Positions 1 through 10,303 of a stretch of DNA of 64,000 bases are shown here, one piece after another (within the stretch, counting starts at the first letter, position 1; every line of letters starts with the position of its first letter). The DNA comes from an uncultured Collinsella sp. (GTDB taxonomy: Bacteria; Actinomycetota; Coriobacteriia; Coriobacteriales; Coriobacteriaceae). The stretch covers positions 7,041 through 71,040 of the forward strand of contig UPXY01000008.1 in assembly GCA_900538305.1 (NCBI GenBank). The letters are read 5' to 3'. The position numbers and the translations under genes are program-made. The notes under the pieces are model-generated. The model had not been told where the DNA came from. It saw nothing but the letters and a program-made list of their open reading frames with translations, and made no database searches.

Positions 1-2481
<2,481 letters not shown>

Positions 2482-2664
2482 GTGCTTCCTTTTCCACGCG
2501 TCGAGAGCACGCGACCGGGCGCGCCCGCGACAAACGTTTCCAGCGGACCTATTCAATCTGCATAACTGTACCCGTTTGCCACTCGGGCGCGCACAGCGGA
2601 TGCACAAGCGCACGGAGAAACCACGGCGAGGGAGATTTGGCAAGCCACTGGGGACAGCGCGCCA

Positions 2665-2745
2665 GCCATTGGGGACGGGGGTTATTGGCTGGCCATCGGG
2701 GACAGGGGTTATTGGCGAGCCATTGGGGACGGAGGTTATTGGCGA
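2665..2745. repeat. 27-bp tandem repeat, three units, in the secA / flavoprotein divergent gap
   Basis: Three consecutive 27-bp units (2665-2691, 2692-2718, 2719-2745) share the core GGGGACGGGGGTTATTGG with one or two changes each, with a partial unit before (from about 2644) and after. The same unit recurs at 12635-12725 as an inverted pair and at 18690-18751 as a direct pair. The surrounding 360-bp gap between the secA and flavoprotein starts holds no other gene that I can see. Confidence 0.85.
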
Positions 2746-2841
2746 GCCAATCGAACCGGGTCATGCGGTCTGTCTTCAGCAGGTGGTCGCCCGGCGTACA
2801 ATGTGCCTGTAAGCCGATGTGCCCGCATGAAAGGAAATGCG

Positions 2842-3348
2842 ATGAAGGCCATGAGGCTATCGAAGCGCGAGGTGCGCGATACCGAGGCGCTGCGCGCGAT
2901 CGTGGAGGCGTGCCGAACCGTACGCTTGGGTGCCATGGACGACGAGGGCATGTTCATCGTTCCCGTGAGCTTCGGATACGACTGGCAGGCAGATGGCGGC
3001 GGTGCACCGCGTCTCACGCTCTGGTTCCATTCCGCGAAAGCGGGACGCAAAGCGGCAGCGTTCATGGCGAACAGCGAGGATGGTACGCCCGTCGCGATCG
3101 AGATGGACTGTGAGGACGGCCTCATCACGGGCGACTTCGCCTGCGCGTACTCATGTGCGTACCGAAGCATCATGGGATCCGGACGGGTCTTTCCCGTAGC
3201 TGAGCGCACGGAAAAGGCACACGGCCTTGCCCGCATCATGGAACACATGGCGCCTGGAGCGCCGTGTGCGTTTTCCGACGAAGCGCTGAGTCGCGTCGCC
3301 GTGTGGCGCATCGAAGTAGATCGGTTCACCGGCAAACGGCGAGGCTAG
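2842..3348 (+). CDS. Pyridoxamine 5'-phosphate oxidase family flavoprotein (FMN split barrel)
   Basis: A 168-residue protein of the FMN-binding split-barrel superfamily, similar to NimA-like and PPOX-like proteins. The family binds FMN as a dimer and reduces or oxidises small molecules; the substrate here is unknown. Typical features are the N-terminal LSKREVRDTEALRAIVEACRT segment, the LGAMDDEGMFIVPVSFGYDW strand pair, and the middle LWFHSAKAGRKAAAFMAN segment that lines the flavin site. The ATG at 2842 is preferred over the one at 2827 because AAAGGA lies 6 bases before it. It stands alone, divergent from secA and convergent with rpmE, and shares the terminator hairpin at 3377-3410. Confidence 0.82.
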   Translation: MKAMRLSKREVRDTEALRAIVEACRTVRLGAMDDEGMFIVPVSFGYDWQADGGGAPRLTLWFHSAKAGRKAAAFMANSEDGTPVAIEMDCEDGLITGDFACAYSCAYRSIMGSGRVFPVAERTEKAHGLARIMEHMAPGAPCAFSDEALSRVAVWRIEVDRFTGKRRG

Positions 3349-3376
3349 GCGGAGCCTGGCGAACACCGCGACAAAA

Positions 3377-3410
3377 AAATCCCCGCGCCGGTACTTCGAC
3401 GCGGGGATTT
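3377..3410. terminator. Bidirectional intrinsic terminator between the flavoprotein and rpmE
   Basis: A perfect 11-bp stem (3377-3387 pairing with 3400-3410, core ATCCCCGCG/CGCGGGGAT) encloses a 12-nt loop. A run of seven A on the left gives a U-tract to transcripts coming from rpmE on the minus strand. The few T on the right serve plus-strand transcripts less well. Confidence 0.85.
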
Positions 3411-3443
3411 CAATCCGAATACACGATTCGAGAAACGAGCTCG

Positions 3444-3872
3444 CTACTCGGCAGCGGTCTCCTCGGCAGGAGCGGCCTCCTCGGCAGCGGGAGCCTCTTC
3501 AGCCGCGGGAGCCTCGGCGGCCTTCTTGGCGGCCTCGGCCTCGAACTTCGCGGCGCGCTTGGCCTTCTCGGCAGCCTTCGCCTCGCGCTCGGCGGCCTTC
3601 TTGGCGGCAGCCTCCTCGGCAGCAGCCTGCTTGGCGGCCTTCTTGGCGGCCTCGCGCTCGAGGGCGGCCTTGGCGGCGCCACCGAACTTCTGCTCGAAGC
3701 GACCGACGCGTCCGCCGGTGTCGACGAACTTCTGCTGGCCCGTGTAGAACGGATGGCACTCGTTGCAGAGCTCGACGCGGATCTCGGGGACGGTGGAGCG
3801 GGTCACGAAGGTGTTGCCGCAGGAGCAACGGACCGTGCACTCCATGTACTCGGGATGGATTCCAGGTTTCAT
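3444..3872 (-). CDS. rpmE: 50S ribosomal protein L31 with long Ala/Glu/Lys C-terminal extension
   Basis: Ribosomal protein L31 of the large subunit, zinc-binding (C+) type. Residues 1-70 are a standard L31: MKPGIHPEY, four cysteines at 16, 18, 36 and 39, and the HPFYTGQQKFVDTGGRVGRF block. Bacterial L31 normally ends near residue 70. This one continues for about 70 more residues made almost only of Ala, Glu and Lys, first basic (KKAAKQAAAEEAAAKKAA) and then acidic (APAAEEAAPAEE), which predicts a long charged helix followed by a disordered acidic tail. The start at 3872 has AGGAG 8 bases upstream. The leader carries two similar hairpins (3896-3942). Confidence 0.93.
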   Translation of the reverse strand: MKPGIHPEYMECTVRCSCGNTFVTRSTVPEIRVELCNECHPFYTGQQKFVDTGGRVGRFEQKFGGAAKAALEREAAKKAAKQAAAEEAAAKKAAEREAKAAEKAKRAAKFEAEAAKKAAEAPAAEEAPAAEEAAPAEETAAE

Positions 3873-3895
3873 GCAGGGACTCCTTACGATCGCGC

Positions 3896-3942
3896 CCTGG
3901 TTACCGACCAGGACATAAGGCGCCTTGGTTTCCGACCAAGGC
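3896..3942 (-). promoter_or_regulatory. Tandem similar hairpins in the rpmE leader
   Basis: Two stem-loops lie just upstream of the rpmE ribosome site. One is 3896-3912 (6-bp CCTGGT/ACCAGG stem) and the other is 3922-3942 (8-bp GCCTTGGT/ACCAAGGC stem). Both have 5-nt loops of nearly the same sequence (TACCG and TTCCG on the plus strand). The paired resemblance suggests an RNA-level control site, possibly for autoregulation by L31; this is inference. Confidence 0.5.
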
Positions 3943-4111
3943 AAAGACAACCGGATTAGGATACCACACGCCTCACCGCTCGGCCAGCCTGCAGAAAGCC
4001 TACAGATTTCACAGTAAACAATGCGAATCGGAATCGGCCGGCAACGTTTCCGGCTACACTGTATATGAAGCTGCACCGCACGCGCGGACCGTCAAACGAG
4101 AAAGGCTCCCC

Positions 4112-4399
4112 ATGGCAGAAGCTACCCCGAACCGCATCGTCATCACCGTCCTCGGCAAAAACCGCCCCGGCATCGTCGCTGCGGTCTCACGCGTCCTCGG
4201 CGAAGAGGGCATCGATATCCGCGATATCACGCAAAGCATCATCGAGGACATCTTCACCATGACGATGATCGCTGACATGGCGGCCTCCACCTCGACGTTC
4301 GCTGAACTTCAGGAGCGCCTTGCCGCAACGGGTAAGGAAATCGGCGTCGACGTGCAGATCCAGCGCGAAGACGTCTTCAACTTCATGTACCGCCTCTAG
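4112..4399 (+). CDS. ACT domain protein (UPF0237 type)
   Basis: A 95-residue stand-alone ACT domain, the small ligand-binding fold that usually senses amino acids. It begins with the typical RIVITVLGKNRPGIVAAVSRVLGEEGIDIRDITQSI pattern, followed by FTMTMIADM, and ends with VFNFMYRL, all characteristic of the UPF0237 family. In many bacteria this gene precedes a PFL family (DUF711) gene. Here a HAD phosphatase follows after 15 bases and the two are probably cotranscribed. The ligand is not known. Confidence 0.88.
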   Translation: MAEATPNRIVITVLGKNRPGIVAAVSRVLGEEGIDIRDITQSIIEDIFTMTMIADMAASTSTFAELQERLAATGKEIGVDVQIQREDVFNFMYRL

Positions 4400-4414
4400 G
4401 CGCGGAGGCTTTGC

Positions 4415-5236
4415 ATGATCGTCTTCTCCGACCTGGACGGCACGTTCCTCACCAACGATAAGCGCGTGAGCTCCCGGAACCTCGAGGCGCTCGACGCGCT
4501 TGATGCAGCGGGCGTCCCGTTCGTCCCCTGCAGCGGACGCGCGCTCAGCGGCATTCTCCCCGAGATACTCGAACATCCCGCCGCGCGCTATGCCGTAACC
4601 TCGAACGGTGCCGCGGTTACAGATTTGCGCAGCAAAGAGGTTATCTACCGCGTAGATCTGGGCGCCGAGCGCGCGCTCAGGTACTACGTGGTCGCGCGCG
4701 ATTACGACGTCACGTTCGACATCTTCGCCGACGGTCGCATCTACACGCATCGCTGCTGGTTCGACCGGCTCGACGAATATATCCAAGATCCCGCCGTCCT
4801 CGCCTCAGTTCGTCGCTCGCGCACCCCCTACGACGAAAAGACCCCTGCGTTCCTCTCCACGCTCGAGCACATCGAGCGCATCGCGATGTATTGGTATGAC
4901 CCCGCCGATCGCGATGCCATCAAAGCCCGCATCGCGCACGACGTCGACGTGAGCATCGTGCGCTCCGTCCCCAACGACATCGAGATCTCGGACGCACGGG
5001 CAACGAAGGGCATCGCGATGGCATGGCTCTGCGAGAAGCTCAGCATCGCGCTCGAAGATGTCGTGGCATTCGGCGACAACATCAACGACATCTCGATGCT
5101 CGAGGCGGCGGGCACAGGTGTTGCCATGGAAAACGCCGAACCCGAAACAAAAGCGGCAGCGGACGCCGTCACGGGAACGAACGATGCTTCCGGCGTGGGA
5201 GAATACCTCTTGCAGCTGTTCGCGGCCCAGCAGTAG
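4415..5236 (+). CDS. HAD superfamily phosphatase, Cof type
   Basis: A 273-residue cytosolic phosphatase of the Cof/HAD-IIB group, which dephosphorylates small phosphometabolites, often sugar phosphates or cofactor intermediates. Motif I is FSDLDGTFL at the N-terminus (nucleophile Asp in DLDGT), motif II is the CSGR segment, and motif IV is FGDNINDISMLEAAG near residue 220, with the IIB cap domain between. It starts 15 bases after the ACT gene. The specific substrate cannot be read from sequence. Confidence 0.9.
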   Translation: MIVFSDLDGTFLTNDKRVSSRNLEALDALDAAGVPFVPCSGRALSGILPEILEHPAARYAVTSNGAAVTDLRSKEVIYRVDLGAERALRYYVVARDYDVTFDIFADGRIYTHRCWFDRLDEYIQDPAVLASVRRSRTPYDEKTPAFLSTLEHIERIAMYWYDPADRDAIKARIAHDVDVSIVRSVPNDIEISDARATKGIAMAWLCEKLSIALEDVVAFGDNINDISMLEAAGTGVAMENAEPETKAAADAVTGTNDASGVGEYLLQLFAAQQ

Positions 5237-5356
5237 CCACGGCATAACAACTCACCTAATATTTCGACCGCTCGTCGTAAAGCCCCTCGAGCTGCATAGG
5301 CTCGGCAGTATGCTGAATAGTTGTGTGTAGGAACAACCATACAGAGAGGGGCCTGT

Positions 5357-7177
5357 ATGCTGTTTGAGAACGACAGCTCGTATGGCGCACTGGGAGAGAT
5401 GTGCTCCAATACGAACCGCCGCCTGAGCGCGAACGCCCGCGGCACCTGCCCGGTCGATATGACGCGCGCACTCGTGGGTGTGGCACATGCGCAGAGTTGC
5501 GGAAAGTGCACGCCGTGCCGCGTGGGTCTCGGTGCCATGACCGACATGCTCGAGCAGATCATCGGCGGCACTGCGAAACCGGGCACCATCGAGCAGCTCG
5601 AAGACCTCGCCGAGCAGATCCGTGTGAGCTCGGACTGTGCCGTGGGCTACCAGGCTGCCGAGCAGGTGCTCATGAGCATCAAGGCATTCCGCGACGACTT
5701 CGAATACCACGCCGAGACCGGCCGCTGCCTGCGCAGCTCGAGCCAGGGCGTGCCCTGCGTGGTGAGCTGCCCGGCACACGTGGACATCCCGGGCTACATC
5801 GCCCTCACGGCCGCCGGCCGCTATGAAGAGGCCGTCGAGCTCATCCGCAAGGACAACCCCTTCCCGAGCGCCTGTGCCTACGTGTGCGAGCATCCCTGCG
5901 AAGAGACCTGCCGCCGCACCATGGTCGACGACGCCGTGAACATCCGCGGCATCAAACGCTACGCTGTCGACCACGCGAGCGCGCCGCGCGCGACCGACCG
6001 AGGTCCCGCCACCGGCAAGCGCATCGCCATCGTGGGCGCCGGTCCCTCCGGCCTCACCTGCGGCTATTTCCTCGCCCGCATGGGACATGAGGTCGTCGCG
6101 TTCGAGCAGCGCGAGAAGGCCGGCGGCATGCTGCGCTACGGCATCCCCAACTACCGCCTGCCGAAGACCATCCTCGATGACGAGATCGCGTCCATCGAGG
6201 CGGCCGGCGTCGAGATCCGCTGCGGCGTCTCCGTAGGCACCGATGTGACGCTCGAAGAACTTCGGCGCGATTTCGATGTCGTCTACATCGCCATGGGCGC
6301 ACACGGCGACAAGAAGCTTCGCCTGCCCGGAGAGGATGCTGAGGGCGTGGTGCCCGCGGTGAAGATGCTCCGCGAGATCGGCCTCGGGCACACGCCGGAT
6401 TACACCGGCCTCGAAGTGTGCGTCGTGGGTGGCGGCAACGTCGCCATGGACGCGGCGCGCTCCGCGGTGCGCTGCGGCGCGAAGCGCGTCACCGTGGTCT
6501 ACCGTCGCCGCACGGCCGATATGACCGCCCTTGCCGAAGAGATCGAAGGCACGATCGCCGATGGCTGCGAGATCGCCGACCTCATGGCGCCACTCGAGAT
6601 CTTGGCAGACGAACAGGGGCACGTGCGCGCGCTCAAGGCGCAGCCGCAGATCATCGGTCCTGTGAAGCGCGGCCGGCCCGCGCCCGTCGAGGCCGAGCGC
6701 CCGGCGCATGAGTTCCCCTGCCAGGTGGTCATCATCGCCATCGGCCAGGACATCCAGTCTGAGTACTTCGCTGAACAGGGGCTTCCCACGAGCTGGAAGC
6801 AGTTCGATGTGGACGAAGCGCTCGCCGTGCCGGAGCATCCCGGCATCTTCAGCGGCGGCGACTGCATGCGCGGCCCCGCGACGGTGATCCTCGCCATCGC
6901 CGATGGCAAGAAGGCGGCGCGCTCGATCGACACGTACCTCGGCTTCCATCATGCCGTCTCCGTCGATATCGACCTGCCGCACCCGCGCTTGGATGACCGC
7001 GTGCCATGCGGCCGCTCCGTGCTAGGCGAGCGCCCCGTGGAAGAGCGCGTGCACGACTTCGACCTTGTTGAATACGGCCTCTCCGAGCAGGAGATCCGCC
7101 AGGAAACGCTCAGGTGCCTCAACTGCGACCACTTCGGCTGCGGCATCCTGCATGAGGAGGGACGGATGTCATGGTAA
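5357..7177 (+). CDS. Iron-sulfur flavoprotein: NuoF-type 4Fe-4S tail fused to GltD-like NAD(P)H oxidoreductase
   Basis: A 606-residue electron-transfer subunit for the hydrogenase that follows. Residues about 20-110 match only the C-terminal 4Fe-4S part of NuoF/HydB (SCGKCTPCRVG); the FMN and NADH domains of NuoF are absent. Next is a Fer4_20 cysteine-rich domain (CVVSCPAHVDIPGYI, CAYVCEHPCEETCRR), then a GltD/NfnB-like flavin domain with GAGPSGL for FAD and CVVGGGNVAMDAARSA for NAD(P). A final CLNCDHFGCG cysteine group closes the protein. The ATG at 5357 is chosen for the GAGAGGGG site just before it. The stop overlaps the hydrogenase start by 7 bases, implying translational coupling. I infer that it passes electrons between NADPH or NADH and the hydrogenase. 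Confidence 0.88.
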   Translation: MLFENDSSYGALGEMCSNTNRRLSANARGTCPVDMTRALVGVAHAQSCGKCTPCRVGLGAMTDMLEQIIGGTAKPGTIEQLEDLAEQIRVSSDCAVGYQAAEQVLMSIKAFRDDFEYHAETGRCLRSSSQGVPCVVSCPAHVDIPGYIALTAAGRYEEAVELIRKDNPFPSACAYVCEHPCEETCRRTMVDDAVNIRGIKRYAVDHASAPRATDRGPATGKRIAIVGAGPSGLTCGYFLARMGHEVVAFEQREKAGGMLRYGIPNYRLPKTILDDEIASIEAAGVEIRCGVSVGTDVTLEELRRDFDVVYIAMGAHGDKKLRLPGEDAEGVVPAVKMLREIGLGHTPDYTGLEVCVVGGGNVAMDAARSAVRCGAKRVTVVYRRRTADMTALAEEIEGTIADGCEIADLMAPLEILADEQGHVRALKAQPQIIGPVKRGRPAPVEAERPAHEFPCQVVIIAIGQDIQSEYFAEQGLPTSWKQFDVDEALAVPEHPGIFSGGDCMRGPATVILAIADGKKAARSIDTYLGFHHAVSVDIDLPHPRLDDRVPCGRSVLGERPVEERVHDFDLVEYGLSEQEIRQETLRCLNCDHFGCGILHEEGRMSW

Positions 7178-8913
7178 CCATCACGATTGACGGCACTGCC
7201 TACGAAGCCCCCGAGGAAGCCACGATTCTCGAGGTCGCTCGCGAGCATCGTGTGGATATTCCCACGCTCTGCTACCTGCGCGAGATCAACGAGATCGGCG
7301 CCTGTCGCGTGTGCCTCGTCGAGGTCGAGGGCATCGACCACCTCGTCGCCGCCTGCAACAACAAGGTCGCCGACGGCATGGTCGTGCACACGGACACGCC
7401 GCGCGTACGCCGCGCCCGAGCCGCGAACCTGCAGCTCATCCTCTCGCGCCACGACCGCCGCTGCCCCACGTGCTTCCGCAACGGCACCTGTCAGCTCCAG
7501 GCACTCGCCGACCGCATGAACGTGCACGAGGTTCCCTACACCACGTTCTTCGAGACGAAGCCCATCGACGCGCGCTTCCCGCTCGTGCGCGAGCCCGAGA
7601 AGTGCATCAACTGCTTGCGCTGCGTCTCTACCTGCCAGAAGGTGCAGGCGCTCGGCGTGTGGGATCTGGTGGATTCCGGCAGTCGCGCCCATGTGGACGC
7701 CATCGCGGAGGATGAATGCGCCTACTGCGGCCAGTGCATCGCGAACTGTCCCACGGGGGCGCTGCACGAGCGCGACGACACCGACCGCGTCTTCGAGGCG
7801 ATCAACGACCCCAAGAAGGTCGTTATCGCGCAGGTAGCTCCCGCCGTGCGCTCGAGCTGGGCGGAGATGCTCGACCTGGGCGGCAAGGCACCGACGACCG
7901 GTCGCATGGTCGCGGCGATCCGCCGTCTGGGCTTCGACTACGTCTTCGACACAGATTTCGCGGCAGACGTGACCATCATGGAGGAGGCAAGCGAGCTCCT
8001 CGAGCACATCGCGGAGGGCGTGCCCGGTCCTATGTTCACCTCGTGCTGCCCCGGCTGGGTGCGCTTCGTGAAGACGCGCTATCCTGCACTTGCCGGCAAG
8101 CTCTCCACCACGAAGTCGCCGCAGCAGATCTTCGGTGCCCTTGCCAAGACCTACTATGCGCAGATCCTGGGCATCGACCCTGCGAAAATCTACGTCGTGT
8201 CCTATATGCCGTGCATCGCCAAGAAAATGGAGGCTGCCTACCCCGGCATGGACTCCACCGGAAGCGGCCCCGATGTTGACGCCGTGCTCACCGTGCGCGA
8301 ACTCACGCGCCAGCTGCGCTCGCGTTTCGTGAACGTCGACCTACTCGAGGAAGAAGAGTTCGACCGCCCCTTGGGTATCGCGACGGGCGCAGGCCACATC
8401 TTCGGCGTGACGGGCGGCGTCATGGAGGCGGCGCTTCGCACCGCGTACAACTTCGTGACCGGCGAGAACCCCGATGCAGACGCGTTCCACGAGGTGCGCT
8501 TCGAAGGCCCCGAGCGCGGATGGCGCGAGAAAACCTTCGACCTGCCCGATCGTCAGCTCAAGATCGCCGTGGCAAGCGGCCTCACCAATGCCGACGCACT
8601 CTGCCGTGCACTCGAGCGCGGCGAGGTGAGCTACGACTTCGTCGAGATCATGACTTGCCCCGGTGGCTGCGTGGGCGGCGGCGGACAGCCCATCATCGAG
8701 GGCATCAACCTCTCGGCAGATCGCGGCTGCACCCTGCGCATCATCGACGAGCAGAGCGATCTGCGCTTCAGCCACGAGAATCCCGCCGTGCAGGCGTGCT
8801 ATGACGACTTCCTGGGTCAGCCGCTCTCCGAGCGTGCCGAGGAGCTCCTGCATTCGAACCATGCGGACTGGTCGATGCCCATCCGTATGACGGCTGACGG
8901 CACGCAAGCGTAA
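7171..8913 (+). CDS. hydA: [FeFe] hydrogenase, group A large subunit
   Basis: A 580-residue iron hydrogenase that produces or oxidises H2 at an H-cluster. The N-terminal [2Fe-2S] ligands are C34, C45, C48 and C62. Then come a His-ligated cluster segment (SRHDRRCPTCFRNGTCQ) and two 4Fe-4S ferredoxin motifs (CINCLRCVSTC, CAYCGQCIANC). The H-domain carries L1 TSCCPGW (290-296, with the proton-relay second Cys), L2 MPCIAKKME (346-354) and L3 MTCPGGCVGGGGQP (494-507), so all active-site cysteines are present. The genomic link to a GltD-like partner matches the group A2 layout as I recall it from hydrogenase classifications. A strong terminator follows at 8939-8973. Maturases HydEFG are not in this window. 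Confidence 0.95.
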   Translation: MVTITIDGTAYEAPEEATILEVAREHRVDIPTLCYLREINEIGACRVCLVEVEGIDHLVAACNNKVADGMVVHTDTPRVRRARAANLQLILSRHDRRCPTCFRNGTCQLQALADRMNVHEVPYTTFFETKPIDARFPLVREPEKCINCLRCVSTCQKVQALGVWDLVDSGSRAHVDAIAEDECAYCGQCIANCPTGALHERDDTDRVFEAINDPKKVVIAQVAPAVRSSWAEMLDLGGKAPTTGRMVAAIRRLGFDYVFDTDFAADVTIMEEASELLEHIAEGVPGPMFTSCCPGWVRFVKTRYPALAGKLSTTKSPQQIFGALAKTYYAQILGIDPAKIYVVSYMPCIAKKMEAAYPGMDSTGSGPDVDAVLTVRELTRQLRSRFVNVDLLEEEEFDRPLGIATGAGHIFGVTGGVMEAALRTAYNFVTGENPDADAFHEVRFEGPERGWREKTFDLPDRQLKIAVASGLTNADALCRALERGEVSYDFVEIMTCPGGCVGGGGQPIIEGINLSADRGCTLRIIDEQSDLRFSHENPAVQACYDDFLGQPLSERAEELLHSNHADWSMPIRMTADGTQA

Positions 8914-8938
8914 GTAATTTCGAGACGGAACGTACGCC

Positions 8939-8973
8939 GAAGCCCGGGAGAGCCTGCCGCTCTTCCGGGCTTC
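8939..8973 (+). terminator. Stem-loop downstream of hydA
   Basis: A 14-bp stem (8939-8952 pairing with 8960-8973, core GAAGCCCGG/CCGGGCTTC) with one G-T pair and a 7-nt loop lies 25 bases after the hydA stop. There is no clear T-run directly behind it, but the next repeat supplies one at 8995-9001. Confidence 0.65.
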
Positions 8974-8974
8974 C

Positions 8975-9079
8975 AGGTAAAATAACCCCAGCGACTTTTT
9001 TACATCGCGCGGGAATCCATCGATTACCGCGCATCCATCCTCCGCGCGATGTAAAAAAGTCGCTGGGGTTATTTTACCT
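8975..9079. repeat. Perfect 38-bp inverted repeat with 29-nt centre (repeat-module palindrome)
   Basis: Bases 8975-9012 and 9042-9079 are exact reverse complements, separated by 29 bases. Each arm contains AAAATAACCCCAGCG, then a T-run and ACATCGCG, a variant of the CCCCAGGGG-T-run module seen elsewhere in the window. It lies between the hydrogenase operon and an ABC importer. It may act as a bidirectional terminator or be a small MITE-like mobile element. Confidence 0.9.
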
Positions 9080-9175
9080 GCCATGCGCCCATGGATCTCG
9101 AATGAACACCGATGTGGGGCGTCCAAACAGCTACACTGTTAGCGGAACATTACTTTTATCGAAAGGAAGCGCACC

Positions 9176-10294
9176 ATGCGTACTCCCCTTACCGAAACAC
9201 TCATCAGCCGCCGCTCGCTCATCGCCGCAAGCGCCGCAGCACTCTCGAGTCTTGGACTCGCTGCCTGCGGAAATGCGGGCACGAACACAGGCAGCGAACC
9301 GGCGGCGAACGACGTCGTGACCACCATGCGCGTGGGTGCGCTCCAAGGCCCCACCGGCATGGGCCTCGTCGGTCTCATGGATGCCGACGGCACGCTTGAA
9401 GACCTCGCAGCAGCGAACGGCATCGAGCTTGCGGAAGACTCGCCCGTGGGCAAGAATCCCGCCGGGATTGGGGCGCTTGCCAACAGCTACGAATTCACGC
9501 TCGCAGGCTCCGCCGACGAGCTGGCTCCGCAGCTCATCCAAGGCGACCTCGACGTCCTCTGCGTGCCCGCGAACCTTGCGGCGACGCTCTATCAGAAGAC
9601 CGAAGGCGAAGTCCAGGTGCTCTGCGTGAACACGCTCGGCGTGCTCGACATCGTGGAGGCAGGCGACACCATCCAGAGCATCTCCGATCTCGCCGGCCGT
9701 ACCATCTACTCCGCCGGACGCGGCTCGACCCCGCAATACGCCCTCGAGTACCTGCTACGCGAGAACGGCGTCGACCCCGCAACGGACGTCACGATCCAAT
9801 GGGCGAGCGAACACGCCGAATGCCTCGCCGCGCTCCAGGCGGATCCGAGCATCGTGTGCATGCTGCCGCAACCCTTCGCCACGAGCGCGCTCGCACAGGT
9901 CGAAGGAGCGCGCATCGCGCTCGACCTCACCGAGGTATGGAACGAGACCGCTCAGGCAACGGGCAACGACTCACAGCTCATCACCGGCGTAGCCGTCGCA
10001 CGCCGCGAGTTCGTCGAAAACTACCCCGCCACGGTAGCGGAGTTCCTGGACGCCTACGCCACCTCCGTGGACTTCGTGAATAGCGAACCCGCCACCGCGG
10101 CGCAGCTCATTGAAGCCGCTGGCATCATCAAGGCCCAGATCGCCGAAAAGGCCATCCCCTACTGCAATATCGTGTGCCTCACGGGCAGCGAGATGCGCGA
10201 AGGTCTTGAGGGGTATCTGGAGACCCTGTTCGAAGCCGATACACAGTCTGTCGGAGGCTCCATGCCCGAGGATGACTTCTACTACGAGGCATAA
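9176..10294 (+). CDS. ABC importer substrate-binding lipoprotein (SsuA/NMT1-like)
   Basis: A 372-residue secreted lipoprotein. The N-terminus has SRRSLIAASAAALSSLGLAAC: a twin-arginine-like start, a hydrophobic stretch and a lipobox ending at the Cys, so it would be anchored outside the membrane. The body resembles the NMT1/SsuA class of periplasmic binding proteins that serve nitrate, sulfonate, thiamine-precursor or similar importers, with the typical ISDLAGRTIYSAGRGSTPQYALEYLL segment. The fused permease-ATPase gene starts 9 bases later, so the pair makes a complete importer. The substrate is unknown; no riboswitch was recognised in the leader. Confidence 0.85.
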   Translation: MRTPLTETLISRRSLIAASAAALSSLGLAACGNAGTNTGSEPAANDVVTTMRVGALQGPTGMGLVGLMDADGTLEDLAAANGIELAEDSPVGKNPAGIGALANSYEFTLAGSADELAPQLIQGDLDVLCVPANLAATLYQKTEGEVQVLCVNTLGVLDIVEAGDTIQSISDLAGRTIYSAGRGSTPQYALEYLLRENGVDPATDVTIQWASEHAECLAALQADPSIVCMLPQPFATSALAQVEGARIALDLTEVWNETAQATGNDSQLITGVAVARREFVENYPATVAEFLDAYATSVDFVNSEPATAAQLIEAAGIIKAQIAEKAIPYCNIVCLTGSEMREGLEGYLETLFEADTQSVGGSMPEDDFYYEA

Positions 10295-10303
10295 GGGAGC
10301 GTC

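Noticed and set aside
5252..6982. 576-codon open frame on the minus strand
   Set aside because: Antisense to the NuoF/GltD fusion gene, whose cofactor motifs are unambiguous; no ribosome site.
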